The notes beneath the pieces are model-generated. The model was not told the DNA's origin. It did no database searches and saw nothing but the letters and a program-made list of their open reading frames with translations. From contig RPFO01000084.1 of the NCBI GenBank assembly GCA_009746045.1, forward strand, positions 399,348 to 463,347: a stretch of DNA of 64,000 nt, read 5' to 3'. Of the stretch, positions 19,380 through 30,122 are shown in pieces. Every line of letters begins with the position of its first letter. Position 1 is the stretch's first letter. This DNA comes from Mesostigma viride. Taxonomy: Eukaryota > Streptophyta > Mesostigmatophyceae > Mesostigmatales > Mesostigmataceae. The position numbers and the translations under genes are program-made.

Positions 19380-20040
19380 CGATTGGGGTCTAGCTGCAGC
19401 TAGACCCTTAGAGGGGCTTTTTCCGTTAGACGAAAAGATTACCTGATGTGGTGAACTTAGCATACCCCGACCAAGATTGGGGTCTCGCTGCAGCTAGACC
19501 CTTCATTGCGGCGTGCGATTGTTAAATCACAGACTTCTGATTCATTAATTTTATAGCAACCATAAAGAGGGTCTAGCTGCAGCGAGACCCTTGAATTTAA
19601 GCTATTGCTTGTGGTTATAAATGGTCTAGCTGCAGAGAGACCCCAATAAGGACGAAAAGATTTCAGGTTTTCCTCACCTTCGCGGCTCATTCTCTTATTA
19701 GTTCTCCCAGAACACTCAGATACCTGCATGGCGAGAATAACAAAAATAACACAGTAGCATTGATAAAATTGTTTATCAGAAAATATATATACTAATTACA
19801 GTATATTTTGCAAAAGATTTTATAATATATTGTGAATAGCATGGTTAAATTCCACATACTTTAATAATATGGTATGTTAAAGTATATAGAATCATTATTT
19901 AGTAAATGATTTACAAGAAAAAGTGGTATAGACTATTATTATTATATAGTTCGGCAATCTATGATAGTAAGACATACCGGATGTCAGGTTTATCAGCGGC
20001 CTCCAGGGCTATAGCGTCTCGCTGCAGCGTGACCGTTTGG
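19380..20040. repeat. Spacer unit 1: dispersed PstI-centred palindromes
   Basis: Palindromic motifs of the form GTCT(A/C)GCTGCAG(C/A)(T/G)AGAC occur at about 19384, 19481, 19568, 19623 and 20014, between the divergent genes A and B. Intervening DNA is AT-rich and non-coding. The same block recurs at 35585-36235 and, diverged, at 50596-51560. Because it lies between two divergent start regions it should also contain their promoters, but no core promoter element is recognisable. Confidence 0.8.
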
Positions 20041-20079
20041 TGCTATGACTGATTTCAGTAGATGTGCAGAAAAAAATTT

Positions 20080-20165
20080 ATTTCCATGACCACACCAGGA
20101 ATCGAACCCAGAACCTCATTGAACATTTCTGCATGGTAACGATGTCAGCCAAACATCCGAATGTT
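20080..20165 (-). repeat. tRNA-like (Pol III promoter-like) segment, spacer unit 1
   Basis: The minus strand has a box A-like TGGCTGACATCG, then about 40 bases later GGGTTCGATTCC (box B/T-loop) in a foldable T-arm (CTGGG...CCTGG). There is no complementary 5' acceptor strand, so this is not a functional tRNA but a tRNA-derived relic or SINE head. It is kept in the other two spacers at 36270-36355 and 51595-51680; the last has several substitutions. Confidence 0.4.
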
Positions 20166-21195
20166 CCCAGGTAAATGGGCTGGAGGTCGTCTCTTTTTAT
20201 ACCTGCGGCCACAAGCACGGGTGACGGCATATTGGATGTCGTCCAATCCGCTAGCTTGGTTCCAAAAGATGGGATCGAGCTTTTGCACCAGCGCCGCGCT
20301 TCCAGTTTTCAGTTCCGTGGGGAGGAACGAGGATGCCACGTTTCCAATTTTTTCAATACCGTTCAGCCCTGTGACGCCGCGTCCGGTTTGCGAATTGCGA
20401 CCGTCCCATCGCCCATCGAAAAAGAAGCGCAGCCGCAGAGAGACCCCATAGCTAATAGTAACCAGCTGCAACCGTTTGCATGCTACCTGCTTTTTTACAA
20501 CATCGCTTTGCTACCTGTGCATAACGAAAGGAAATCGGTCTTCAAGCAATTAAGGCAATCGGTCTTCATTTTCCCGCATAAAGAAAAAAGGTGAGCTTTT
20601 GCCGCATCGTGGATGGTAGGCTGACAAACTGCGTTCTATCAAAAACGGCAACTAAACAGCGCATGCACGCCGACGACACAGTTAGCCAGCTGGGCGAAGA
20701 CATGTCCTTGCTGCCATCGCAAGAAACTCTATGTTGCAGCAAGAGTGATAAAAATGTCTGGCTTCCTTCTTTTCGTTGCTAGCGAAACCCTGCAGACATC
20801 TCGGTAGAGTCAGCTAAGCCGATCCTAATCCACATCTGGCATCCATCCCTTTAGTCTAGTTGCCATGGAGCGTTTCTTGGTCTCGCACATGTCGATCATG
20901 GTGGTGCTAGGCTTTCACTTGGGTCACCCTTTCCATGTTTGCTATGCCTTTGGTCTGGTTAGGTTGTAGGTGTAGATGTGCACATACTGCATTTGCTGCG
21001 TTTCTAATCGGTGCTCCTGTTTGATGCTTTTTTTCCCCTTCATATCGTTTCGACGTTTGCATGCTACCTGCCGGATTATAACATCGGACGTTGCTACCTG
21101 CCTGCATAACGATAGTTTGCAAGAAATCTTCATTTTGCCGAAACACAAAAAAAGGTGATCTTTTGCCGCAACGTGGATGGTAGGCTGACTAAAAT
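20166..21195. other. Spacer unit 1: unique-looking DNA with an internal duplication
   Basis: No supported gene. Two related blocks are present: 20467-20640 and 21052-21200 share GTTTGCATGCTACCTGC, GCATAACGA, and then CTTTTGCCGCA(T/A)CGTGGATGG. The second block runs directly into minisatellite 1, so it marks that array's left edge. Short ORFs here (20591-20782, for example) recur unchanged in the other copies only because the whole block is duplicated. Confidence 0.5.
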
Positions 21196-21197
21196 TG

Positions 21198-23150
21198 TGC
21201 TGCTACGTATCAATACATGTGGGGGGGTGCTGCTACGTATCAATACATGTGGGGGGGTGCTGCTACGTATCAATACATGTGGGGGGGTGCTGCTACGTAT
21301 CAATACATGTGGGGGGGTGCTGCTACGTATCAATACATGTGGGGGGGTGCTGCTACGTATCAATACATGTGGGGGGGTGCTGCTACGTATCAATACATGT
21401 GGGGGGGTGCTGCTACGTATCAATACATGTGGGGGGGTGCTGCTACGTATCAATACATGTGGGGGGGTGCTGCTACGTATCAATACATGTGGGGGGTGCT
21501 GCTACGTATCAATACATGTGGGGGGGTGCTGCTACGTATCAATACATGTGGGGGGGTGCTGCTACGTATCAATACATGTGGGGGGGTGCTGCTACGTATC
21601 AATACATGTGGGGGGGTGCTGCTACGTATCAATACATGTGGGGGGGTGCTGCTACGTATCAATACATGTGGGGGGTGCTGCTACGTATCAATACATGTGG
21701 GGGGGTGCTGCTACGTATCAATACATGTGGGGGGGTGCTGCTACGTATCAATACATGTGGGGGGGTGCTGCTACGTATCAATACATGTGGGGGGGTGCTG
21801 CTACGTATCAATACATGTGGGGGGTGCTGCTACGTATCAATACATGTGGGGGGGTGCTGCTACGTATCAATACATGTGGGGGGGTGCTGCTACGTATCAA
21901 TACATGTGGGGGGGTGCTGCTACGTATCAATACATGTGGGGGGGTGCTGCTACGTATCAATACATGTGGGGGGGTGCTGCTACGTATCAATACATGTGGG
22001 GGGGTGCTGCTACGTATCAATACATGTGGGGGGGTGCTGCTACGTATCAATACATGTGGGGGGGTGCTGCTACGTATCAATACATGTGGGGGGGTGCTGC
22101 TACGTATCAATACATGTGGGGGGGTGCTGCTACGTATCAATACATGTGGGGGGGTGCTGCTACGTATCAATACATGTGGGGGGGTGCTGCTACGTATCAA
22201 TACATGTGGGGGGGTGCTGCTACGTATCAATACATGTGGGGGGGTGCTGCTACGTATCAATACATGTGGGGGGGTGCTGCTACGTATCAATACATGTGGG
22301 GGGTGCTGCTACGTATCAATACATGTGGGGGGTGCTGCTACGTATCAATACATGTGGGGGGGTGCTGCTACGTATCAATACATGTGGGGGGGTGCTGCTA
22401 CGTATCAATACATGTGGGGGGTGCTGCTACGTATCAATACATGTGGGGGGGTGCTGCTACGTATCAATACATGTGGGGGGTGCTGCTACGTATCAATACA
22501 TGTGGGGGGGTGCTGCTACGTATCAATACATGTGGGGGGTGCTGCTACGTATCAATACATGTGGGGGGGTGCTGCTACGTATCAATACATGTGGGGGGGT
22601 GCTGCTACGTATCAATACATGTGGGGGGTGCTGCTACGTATCAATACATGTGGGGGGGTGCTGCTACGTATCAATACATGTGGGGGGGTGCTGCTACGTA
22701 TCAATACATGTGGGGGGGTGCTGCTACGTATCAATACATGTGGGGGGGTGCTGCTACGTATCAATACATGTGGGGGGGTGCTGCTACGTATCAATACATG
22801 TGGGGGGGTGCTGCTACGTATCAATACATGTGGGGGGGTGCTGCTACGTATCAATACATGTGGGGGGGTGCTGCTACGTATCAATACATGTGGGGGGTGC
22901 TGCTACGTATCAATACATGTGGGGGGTGCTGCTACGTATCAATACATGTGGGGGGGTGCTGCTACGTATCAATACATGTGGGGGGTGCTGCTACGTATCA
23001 ATACATGTGGGGGGTGCTGCTACGTATCAATACATGTGGGGGGTGCTGCTACGTATCAATACATGTGGGGGGTGCTGCTACGTATCAATACATGTGGGGG
23101 TGATGCTACGTACGTATCAATACATGTGGGGGGTGATGCTACGTATCATT
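21198..23150 (+). repeat. Minisatellite 1, G-run on plus strand (spacer unit 1)
   Basis: About 65 tandem copies of a 30-bp unit (TGCTGCTACGTATCAATACA followed by TGT and seven G) with 29-bp variants carrying six G. Units are otherwise almost invariant, which implies very recent expansion or homogenisation. All three plus frames and one minus frame stay open for hundreds of codons (CYVSIHVGG, AATYQYMWG and VLLRINTCGG cycles). This follows from a stop-free 30-bp unit and is not evidence of a protein. Confidence 0.97.
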
Positions 23151-23925
23151 TATTTATTCATGCCATCACCCCCCCACATTTAATTATTAATGCCAGCACC
23201 CCCCAACATTCATTTATTCATGCCATCACACCCCCACATTCTTTTATTCATGGCAGCACCCCCCACATTTATTTATTCATGCCATCACACCCCCACATTT
23301 AATGATTAATGCCAGCACCCCCCAACATTCATTTATTCATGCCATCACACCCCCACATTCTTTTATTCATGGCAGCACCCCCCACATTTATTTATTCATG
23401 CCATCACCCCCCACATTCTTTTATTCATGGCAGCACCCCCCACATTTATTTATTCATGCCATCACCCCCCACATTCTTTTATTCATGGCAGCACCCCCCC
23501 ACATTTATTTATTCATGCCATCACCCCCCACATTTAATTATTAATGCCAGCACCCCCCAACATTCATTTATTCATGCCATCACACCCCCACATTCTTTTA
23601 TTCATGGCAGCACCCCCCACATTTATTTATTCATGCCATCACCCCCCACATTTAATTATTAATGCCAGCACCCCCCAACATTCATTTATTCATGCCATCA
23701 CACCCCCACATTCTTTTATTCATGGCAGCACCCCCCACATTTATTTATTCATGCCATCACACCCCCACATTCTTTTATTCATGGCAGCACCCCCCACATT
23801 TATTTATTCATGCCATCACCCCCCCACATTTAATTATTAATGCCAGCACCCCCCACATGCATTTATACATAGCATCCCCCCCCACATGTATTTATACGTA
23901 GCTTCCCCCCCCACATGTATTTATA
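23151..23925 (-). repeat. Minisatellite 2, G-run on minus strand (spacer unit 1)
   Basis: Tandem units of roughly 30-32 bp, read on the plus strand as CACCCCCCACATT followed by (C/T)(A/T)TTTATTCATGCCAT or ATTATTAATGCCAG variants. On the minus strand the unit is G6-7 TG(C/A)TGGCATGAATAAATGAATGT, clearly related to minisatellite 1 but more diverged and in opposite orientation. The C-rich strand therefore switches at 23150. The last units (ATGCATTTATACATAGC) lead into the palindrome array. Confidence 0.93.
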
Positions 23926-23929
23926 CGTG

Positions 23930-24405
23930 GTCGTAAGGGTCTCGCTGCGGGTAGACCCTCGGAATTTTGTTTTTGTATTGACGTAAGGGTCTCGCTGCAG
24001 CGAGACCCCAAGGAATGTCAATTTTTCATGTTTTCATGATGGGGGGTCTTTCTTTTCTCACCCTTAAAATGATTTGTTTTTGTATCGGTGTTAGGGTCTC
24101 GCTGCAGCGAGACCCCTACGAATGTCGACTTTTAATGTTTGCAAGATGGGAGGGGGCTTTCTTCGCTCACCCTAAAAATTATTTGTTTTTGTTTGACGTT
24201 AGGGTCTCGCTGCAGCGAGACCCCAAGGAATGTATACTTTTTTATGTTTGCATGATGGGAGGTTGCTTGTTTTCGCTCACCCTAAAAATGATTTGTTTTT
24301 GCTTGAAGTGAGGGTCTCGCTGCAGCGAGACGCCAAAGTTTTGCATTAAACTAAATGTCCCTTTTAGAATCCACGAAAGGGTCTAGCTGCAGCGAGACCC
24401 TCCCC
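23930..24405. repeat. Tandem ~110-bp repeat with 22-bp perfect palindromes, upstream of gene B copy 1
   Basis: Palindromes centred on CTGCAG (core GTCTCGCTGCAGCGAGAC) lie at about 23937, 23987, 24092, 24201, 24311 and 24378. From the second to the fifth they sit in tandem units of about 110 bp sharing GAATGT(C/A)NACTTTT.ATGTTTGCA.GATGG and CTCACCCTAAAAATGATTTG. A perfect inverted repeat of this length can form a hairpin in RNA or a cruciform in DNA. The array ends just before the acceptor (TTCTGCAG) ahead of the gene B ATG, so it is probably in a 5' UTR intron or promoter. Confidence 0.85.
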
Positions 24406-24477
24406 ATCGTTTTTCTGCCGGCGATTCAGATTCTGAATGACATTTGTGAAACTTGCTTTTTTGATATTGTTCTGCAG

Positions 24478-27400
24478 ATGTCGTCCTCCTATTCCGATTC
24501 TGTCAAGGCCACTCCCGTTTCACCCAAGATGACGGCGAACACCTCGCCGGACCGAACGGCAACGGAGGCGTTTCCTCCGTTGCAGTTCGGTCCCGTAAAA
24601 GATCTTGCGAGGTCCCCCCCACCGAGTCCCCCTCGCCCTCCAAGTCCAACTTGCCCCCCAGCGAGTTGGACAGAATTATACCCCCCAACCCTCTCGCTGC
24701 TGCGTCTCGCGCTCCGTCCCGCTCTCCGCCCCGTAAGTCTCCATCGCCGCCCCCCAAGTCGGCCGGAGCTGCTGCGTCCCGCTCGCCGCCCCGCAAGTCC
24801 CCCAAGTCCCCCGCAACTGCGACCCGTTCGCCGAAGCGCAAGTCCCCCTCTCCGCCCAAAGTTCCCCCCGCTACCGCGTCCCGCTCTCCTTCTCGCAAGT
24901 CCCCCTCGCCGTCAACCAAGAACCCCGCAACTGCGTCCCGCTCGCCGTCCCGCTCTCCTTCCCCCAAGTCCCGCTCGCCGCCACCCAAGTCCCCCGCTTC
25001 TGCGTCCCGCTCGCCGTCCCCCAAGCATTCCAGTTCTAAGCGTAAGCCTGCGGCCGAGTGGGTAGAGGAAGACGACCGCACCAAAGAGCTCAGGAAGCTG
25101 AGGAAGTCTATCAGTGAGCTTGTTGAGGAGGACGAGCGCGATCAGACTAACGGGAGGCCTGAAGACCCGGAATCGCCGGTTCGGGAGTCGCGTCAGAAGC
25201 GGTTGTCCGATTTGTTAGCAATGGCCGCAAGCTTTGCTGACGAATACGCGGCTCTCGACAAGAAGGACAAGGAGAAGGAGAAGGCGGAGAGGGAGGCCAT
25301 CGAGAAGGCGGAGAGGGAGAGGGTGGAGAGGGAGGAGAAGGAGAGGCTGGAGAAGGCGGAGAGGGAGGAGGAGGAGAGGGAGTACAAGGAGAAAAAGGCT
25401 GCCCAGGAGAAGGAGCACAGGATCCTGGTGGCGAAGCAGAAGGAGGAGGCGAAGAAGAAGACGGAGGCGGCAGCGAAGGAGCTTCTTGCGGAGGAGGCCG
25501 CTCTTTTTTTGCAGATGCGACAGGAGAGGATGAAGGCGGAAGAGGCCGCGAGGAAGATGGAGGAGGAGGCTGCGAGGAAGGAGGAGGAGGCTGCGAAGGC
25601 AGTTGAGGGGGAGAAGGACGAGAACGTGAGAAGGGGCCTTCTTCCGAAGGATTTTCAGTCGATTATCAGGTATGTTTATTAATGTGAGACGTACATTTTT
25701 CAGATGGCTTGAACGGCGTGTGTGTATCGTAGAAAGGGTGGGATTTTATGTCATACATTGATCGTAAGGGTCTAGCTGCGGAGAGACGTTGACCTAGGAG
25801 TTAAGGTTGTTGACGACGACGACGATGTGTGGCCTTTTTTTTACTCTTGTTGTCTGCAGCCCTCCACGGTGGCCATTCTGAAACAGTACCTGGCTCAGAC
25901 TGAGTCTGAGGCTGGGGTGAGTCGTAAAGCCGAAAAGGGCTTGAGAGGCTTGATCCGCTTTCTTTCGGCCGAGATAGCGTTTGCAGAGAAGTCCGGTGTC
26001 GTCGTGGACCGTCCGGAGTCGGCACACATAATTTGGAAGAACGACCGCCTGGGCCGTCTTGCATTGTTCGAAGCCACACAGCGAGCCATTCATGGGAAGA
26101 GGGTCGTTGGTGACGACATGTATGAGGTTTTGAAGATCGCGCAGTCGTGCATCCTTAATCTGAAGGAGGATGTCGGACGTTACTTTCCCCGTCGTGCTTT
26201 AATATGGTCGACGCTCTTTGATGAGGTTGAAAAGTTCGAGGTCCACATTGGCTTCACATGCATCGAGGCTTCCTATATGGAAACCTTGAAAACCACTGCG
26301 TTGCATCAGCTCTTTAAACTCATGACTGGAGATATGAGAGCGGATTCGAGGGCTTCACTGTCGGAAGATGAAGTGTTTGATATTGTCAGGCAAGGATTTG
26401 TTGACACGTCCAACAGTGACTATATCGTAATTGTGCCGGGAAGAATGAATGACGTAGGAGGATTGGAGGAGCGCGCACATGAAGTGATCGCGCATTTGGA
26501 CATGGCAAGAGACCACTTACTGCAATCTTTTGTTAAGTGGCGGACTGACTTTCTTGTCAGCCCGGACGCCAGCCTTTCGCGGGAAGCGGTCGCTTTCTTT
26601 TTGGATTGGGCTGGACAGGTGATCCAAAGTTTCCGGCACCGGGAGGACTTCCATGTTATTCAGACATATAAGCCATACCGGGAAGTCGTCCAGGAATGGT
26701 TGGATCAAATCTCGTTGGTTGATTGTCTCCAGAGTATCCGAACCAAGACAGACACGGAGTGGTCTGATTTAGAGGCGGGAGGCCATTGGCAGTCCCTCGA
26801 GTTGTTCTTCGAGGCGGAATTGAGGCGGCAACTGGAAAAGGAGAGAGCCCATCAAGTGCCGATATGGCCTTTGGGGAAGATTTTGAGGAGGTGGAAGTTC
26901 TACGTTTCGGTACGTTAACTTGCCGATATCGTTTATCGATTTGGGTTGTTTCCATTCCCTGAATAGGGCTCTATATGCTGACCAACCTTCATGGTTTGTC
27001 CTGTCATATCATGCAGGGGGGCTCCATGCCAGGGGACGTATCGGAGGATTTACCTAATTTGTCAGACTTGGTTGATAAGGTGGGTGCTTGTCCGTCGAGT
27101 TTCCACGAGCATCTTACATGGGGTCTAGCTGCAGGTAGACCCTCACCCTTTTATTGAGACTGACATGTTCGGCTAATTTCAACGGTGCCCCCAACCAATC
27201 TGTTGTCTTTTTTCAGGGGGCGGCTGCGGCGATGGCTGTTGACAGTGCTGGTATTTGGTCTGGACTCGAGATGGAAATGGTAAGCATTAAACGATATCCG
27301 GATGTCTGCATTTCGCCTGAAGTTTTAGTGAGCGCATTATGCGAAATATACAAATGTCGACTAATTTTGATTTCCAATGAGCTGTCGTATTCGGTGTTGA

Positions 27401-30122
27401 CAGGCGGGGGGTTTGGCCTCAGCAGGCGCTGCCGGAGAGGAAGAAAACGCTGGAGGAGATGAGGATGGGGGGGATGAAAACGCTGGAGGAGATGAGGATG
27501 GGGGAGACGCTGAGGGAGAAGTGGCTGTGCAGGTACGTTCATCCGCCGCGAGTTCGTGTGATTTTTTTCGTGCTGAGGGGTATCTCCGCAGAGAGACGAT
27601 GGTGCAACAATCGAACTGAGGTCAAGTCCCTTCTTGTTCGTTTTTTTTTGTCATGCAGGCGGGGGCTGTCGCTGGGGGTACTGCGGGGGGGAAGGCGGCG
27701 AAGCCTCCATTGACTGAGCATGAAAGGGAAAAGCTGGATTCCCGCAAGAAGGTTGCGAAGGATCATATTATTGCTGTTGGCCTGATCATGCTTAAGTCTC
27801 CGCCCGATGGCGTCGATTCGGAGGGACCTGCGGGGTCCGAGTTTCGCAAGTACCTGACACGACTTGAGGCGGAAGTCGATGCCGATTTCGATACGGAGGT
27901 GTTGGGTGACGCTACCTTTAAGAGTGAATTGGCATATGAATTTGCAAATCTGGTGAAGTCGAAAGCCACCAAGAATTTCAAGTGGCAGCCTAAGGAGTAC
28001 TCAGAGGCAAAGGTTGACAAGATCGAGAAATTCATGAAGGCTGATTTTCGTCGTCGGGCCGCTGAGGGAAAAAGGGCGCTGAATGCGGTGGCAAAGGCCA
28101 ACAGTAAGAAGAACGCGGAGGCGAAGGCGGCGGAGAAGGAGGCGAAGAAGGCGGAGAAGGAGAAGGCTAAGGAGGCCAAGAAGCAGCAGAAAACTGGACA
28201 GGTACGATTGTTGTGAAAATTTAGACCTCTCGCTGCGGGTAGACGCTGACTGGCTGCGGGACTTGGTGTTTAGTGTCAGTAAGGTATTATTCCAACAGAA
28301 CTTTGTTCGTCCCTGAACAGGATGTCGTGGTCGGCCTAAAGATTACTGACTTGAGCAAATCCTGCGGTCCTTTTCGATTTTTTACTTCAGGATGACGGGG
28401 GGGACGAAGACGCCACGGTGGAGAAGAAGTTACCTGGTCATGACGCCGTGTTCGCGCTGGTGAAGGATATGCTCAAGTACTGCTCGAGTAGGCGGATGGC
28501 GGACGTCGATGACCTGCCAAACTGGCCCGAGTTCTCCCCCTTTCTTGAGCTGCTCCGGTCACTCAACAAGCTTTTTAAGGAGGGGGTGCTCACGAGCAGT
28601 GGGAACCCGGACACCGACCCTATCATTGAAAGCTGGAAGCCTTCGAAAAAGGTCGACTCGAACAAGGAGGTCAGGGACCAGAACATCCGGAAGGCCAATA
28701 CTCTCAGGGAAACGCGTTGGATTCGGCCGGCCGATTTTAAGCAGACCGGATGTTTCAGTATGCGGATCCAGACGGTCAACGCGCTTATTTTGCCAGAGGC
28801 TTTGAGGCAGCGGCGTTTAAACCTTGAAACCATTAAGGAGAACGGCCGCATTCTCCTCAATGCGCGGGACAACGCCTTGCACTTCAAGGTTGTTGTCCCG
28901 GTCTGGCAGTTCCCTTTCCAGGCGCTTGCCGAATCTCAACCTGACCTGTTCGACAAGCAAATCTTGTGCATGCCGGATTTCGTCAAGTGGCTGAAGCATC
29001 ACCACGGCGCCAAGATTGACGCGGAGGATGTGGGGTCCAGGTACTTCCGGCCCCTTTCGGATACTGAAGTCGACGTGTGGCTTAACACGGAGTCCACCAC
29101 CTCTTTCCTCGCGAGAGGACTTGAGTGGCGTACCTACGCCAGGGTGGACGAGGTGGAAGCAGTTTTGCCTCAGGAGATCGAGGGCAGTCGGCAAGTTTTC
29201 AACCTGCTGTGCAATACTGCGATGAAGTCCTACGATCCGAAATTTTTTGAGGAACGGGTACCGGTACCGTATCTGGTTCTCCGGTACGCGGTGGTGGATG
29301 GGAACCACTACTTTAAGGGGTTAAAGTCGTTTCTCAGGGGGCCGGATGGCGGGTGGGGAGAGGTTCGGGCAATGATGTGCGAGGGTGGGGCGGAGTCCAA
29401 TTTCGCAAATACTCCTAAGGAGGCGGAGCACGCCTTCCAGGACCTGTTGCGGAAATTCCGTGGTGGTTACATGGGTACGAACGTCATTCTTCTCAAGGGT
29501 GGCGACCTGCTCCCGTCGTGGAGTGAGCTGCGAAATCTACCTAAGGCAAAAGAAGATGTAAGCTATCTATTTTGGCAGGGTCTAGCTGCGGGTAGACCCT
29601 CGGAATTTTCGTGGTTGTTTTTTGTGTGCGCTTCAAGTTTTTTGCGAGGGTCTCGCTGCAGCTAGACCCTCTCCTTTTTTTTGTTGGAATTTTCGTTGCG
29701 TATTGTCGGCCGTTTCTTTTTCGAATTTTGTTAGGGTCTATCCGCAGCTATACCCCTCGCCTTTTATGACTGAGTTTTGTCGTTGCTCGCTCGATGTTAA
29801 TTGATGTCGCAGGCGGTGCTGACCGGCAAGCTGGAGAAGCTGTTCGACATCGCCAAGGGGGCGAATTCGGAGGACTTAGCCGTGGCGGATCGTACGCTGG
29901 GCCAGGCGTTGCTTGACGTGTGGAACTACAACAAGCTATATCTATACGGCAAAGTCACGCGTGGGAAGGGCCACTATATTGCGGATGGCCACTATACCAA
30001 TCTGCTCACGTACATCCTCCCGGCTATGCGGCAAGCGGGGGGAAGGGAAGGGAATGTGGAGCCGGCAGCGGTGGATGTACACGAGGAGGAAGCAGAAGGA
30101 AAGAAAAAAGCCGGCCCACAGC
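24478..30122 (+). pseudogene. Gene B copy 1: large low-complexity/coiled-coil protein, 5' eight exons (truncated)
   Basis: Exons: 24478-25669, 25860-26909, 27017-27079, 27217-27279, 27404-27532, 27659-28201, 28391-29557 and 29813 onward. Every intron from the second on is phase 0 with GT-AG ends. Exon 1 encodes a Ser-Pro-Arg-Lys-rich tract (SRSPPRKSPSP repeats) then a long charged coiled coil (EREAIEKAERERVEREEKER). Exon 2 (350 residues) and exon 7 (389 residues) are well-ordered but unrecognised. Exon 5 has a duplicated ENAGGDEDGGD block; exon 6 ends in a Lys/Ala/Glu helix. Exon 1 contains a 4-base loss relative to 62926-64000 and a frame mismatch at its donor. The copy breaks off at 30122 into satellite DNA. 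No function is assigned. Confidence 0.6.
25670..25859 (+). repeat. Gene B intron with palindrome half
   Basis: A GT-AG intron between exons 1 and 2 carrying a GGGTCTAGCTGCGGAGAGAC motif near 25768. Other gene B introns with the motif are 27080-27216 (about 27122), 27533-27658 (about 27580), 28202-28390 (about 28223) and 29558-29812 (three copies at about 29579, 29647 and 29733). The introns at 26910-27016 and 27280-27403 lack it. Confidence 0.75.

Noticed and set aside
20085-20160. Functional tRNA gene
   Set aside because: The T-arm and B-box are present, but no 5' acceptor strand pairs with TGTGGTC and no clean anticodon arm forms.
21198-23150. CRISPR-like array
   Set aside because: Repeats are directly contiguous without unique spacers, and the context is eukaryotic.
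21198-23150. Telomeric repeat
   Set aside because: A 30-bp unit with a long non-G part and an interstitial location between genes does not fit telomere repeats.
21155-23302. ORFs of 600-700 residues across minisatellite 1 (also 37343-39356, 58128-60867)
   Set aside because: The 30-bp unit has no stop in any plus frame, so all three frames are open at once with cyclic peptides. No start context, splice signal or composition supports a protein.
25234-25533. Arginine-rich ORF (RRTRRRRRR) over gene B exon 1
   Set aside because: Out-of-frame reading of GAG/AAG/GCG-rich coiled-coil codons.
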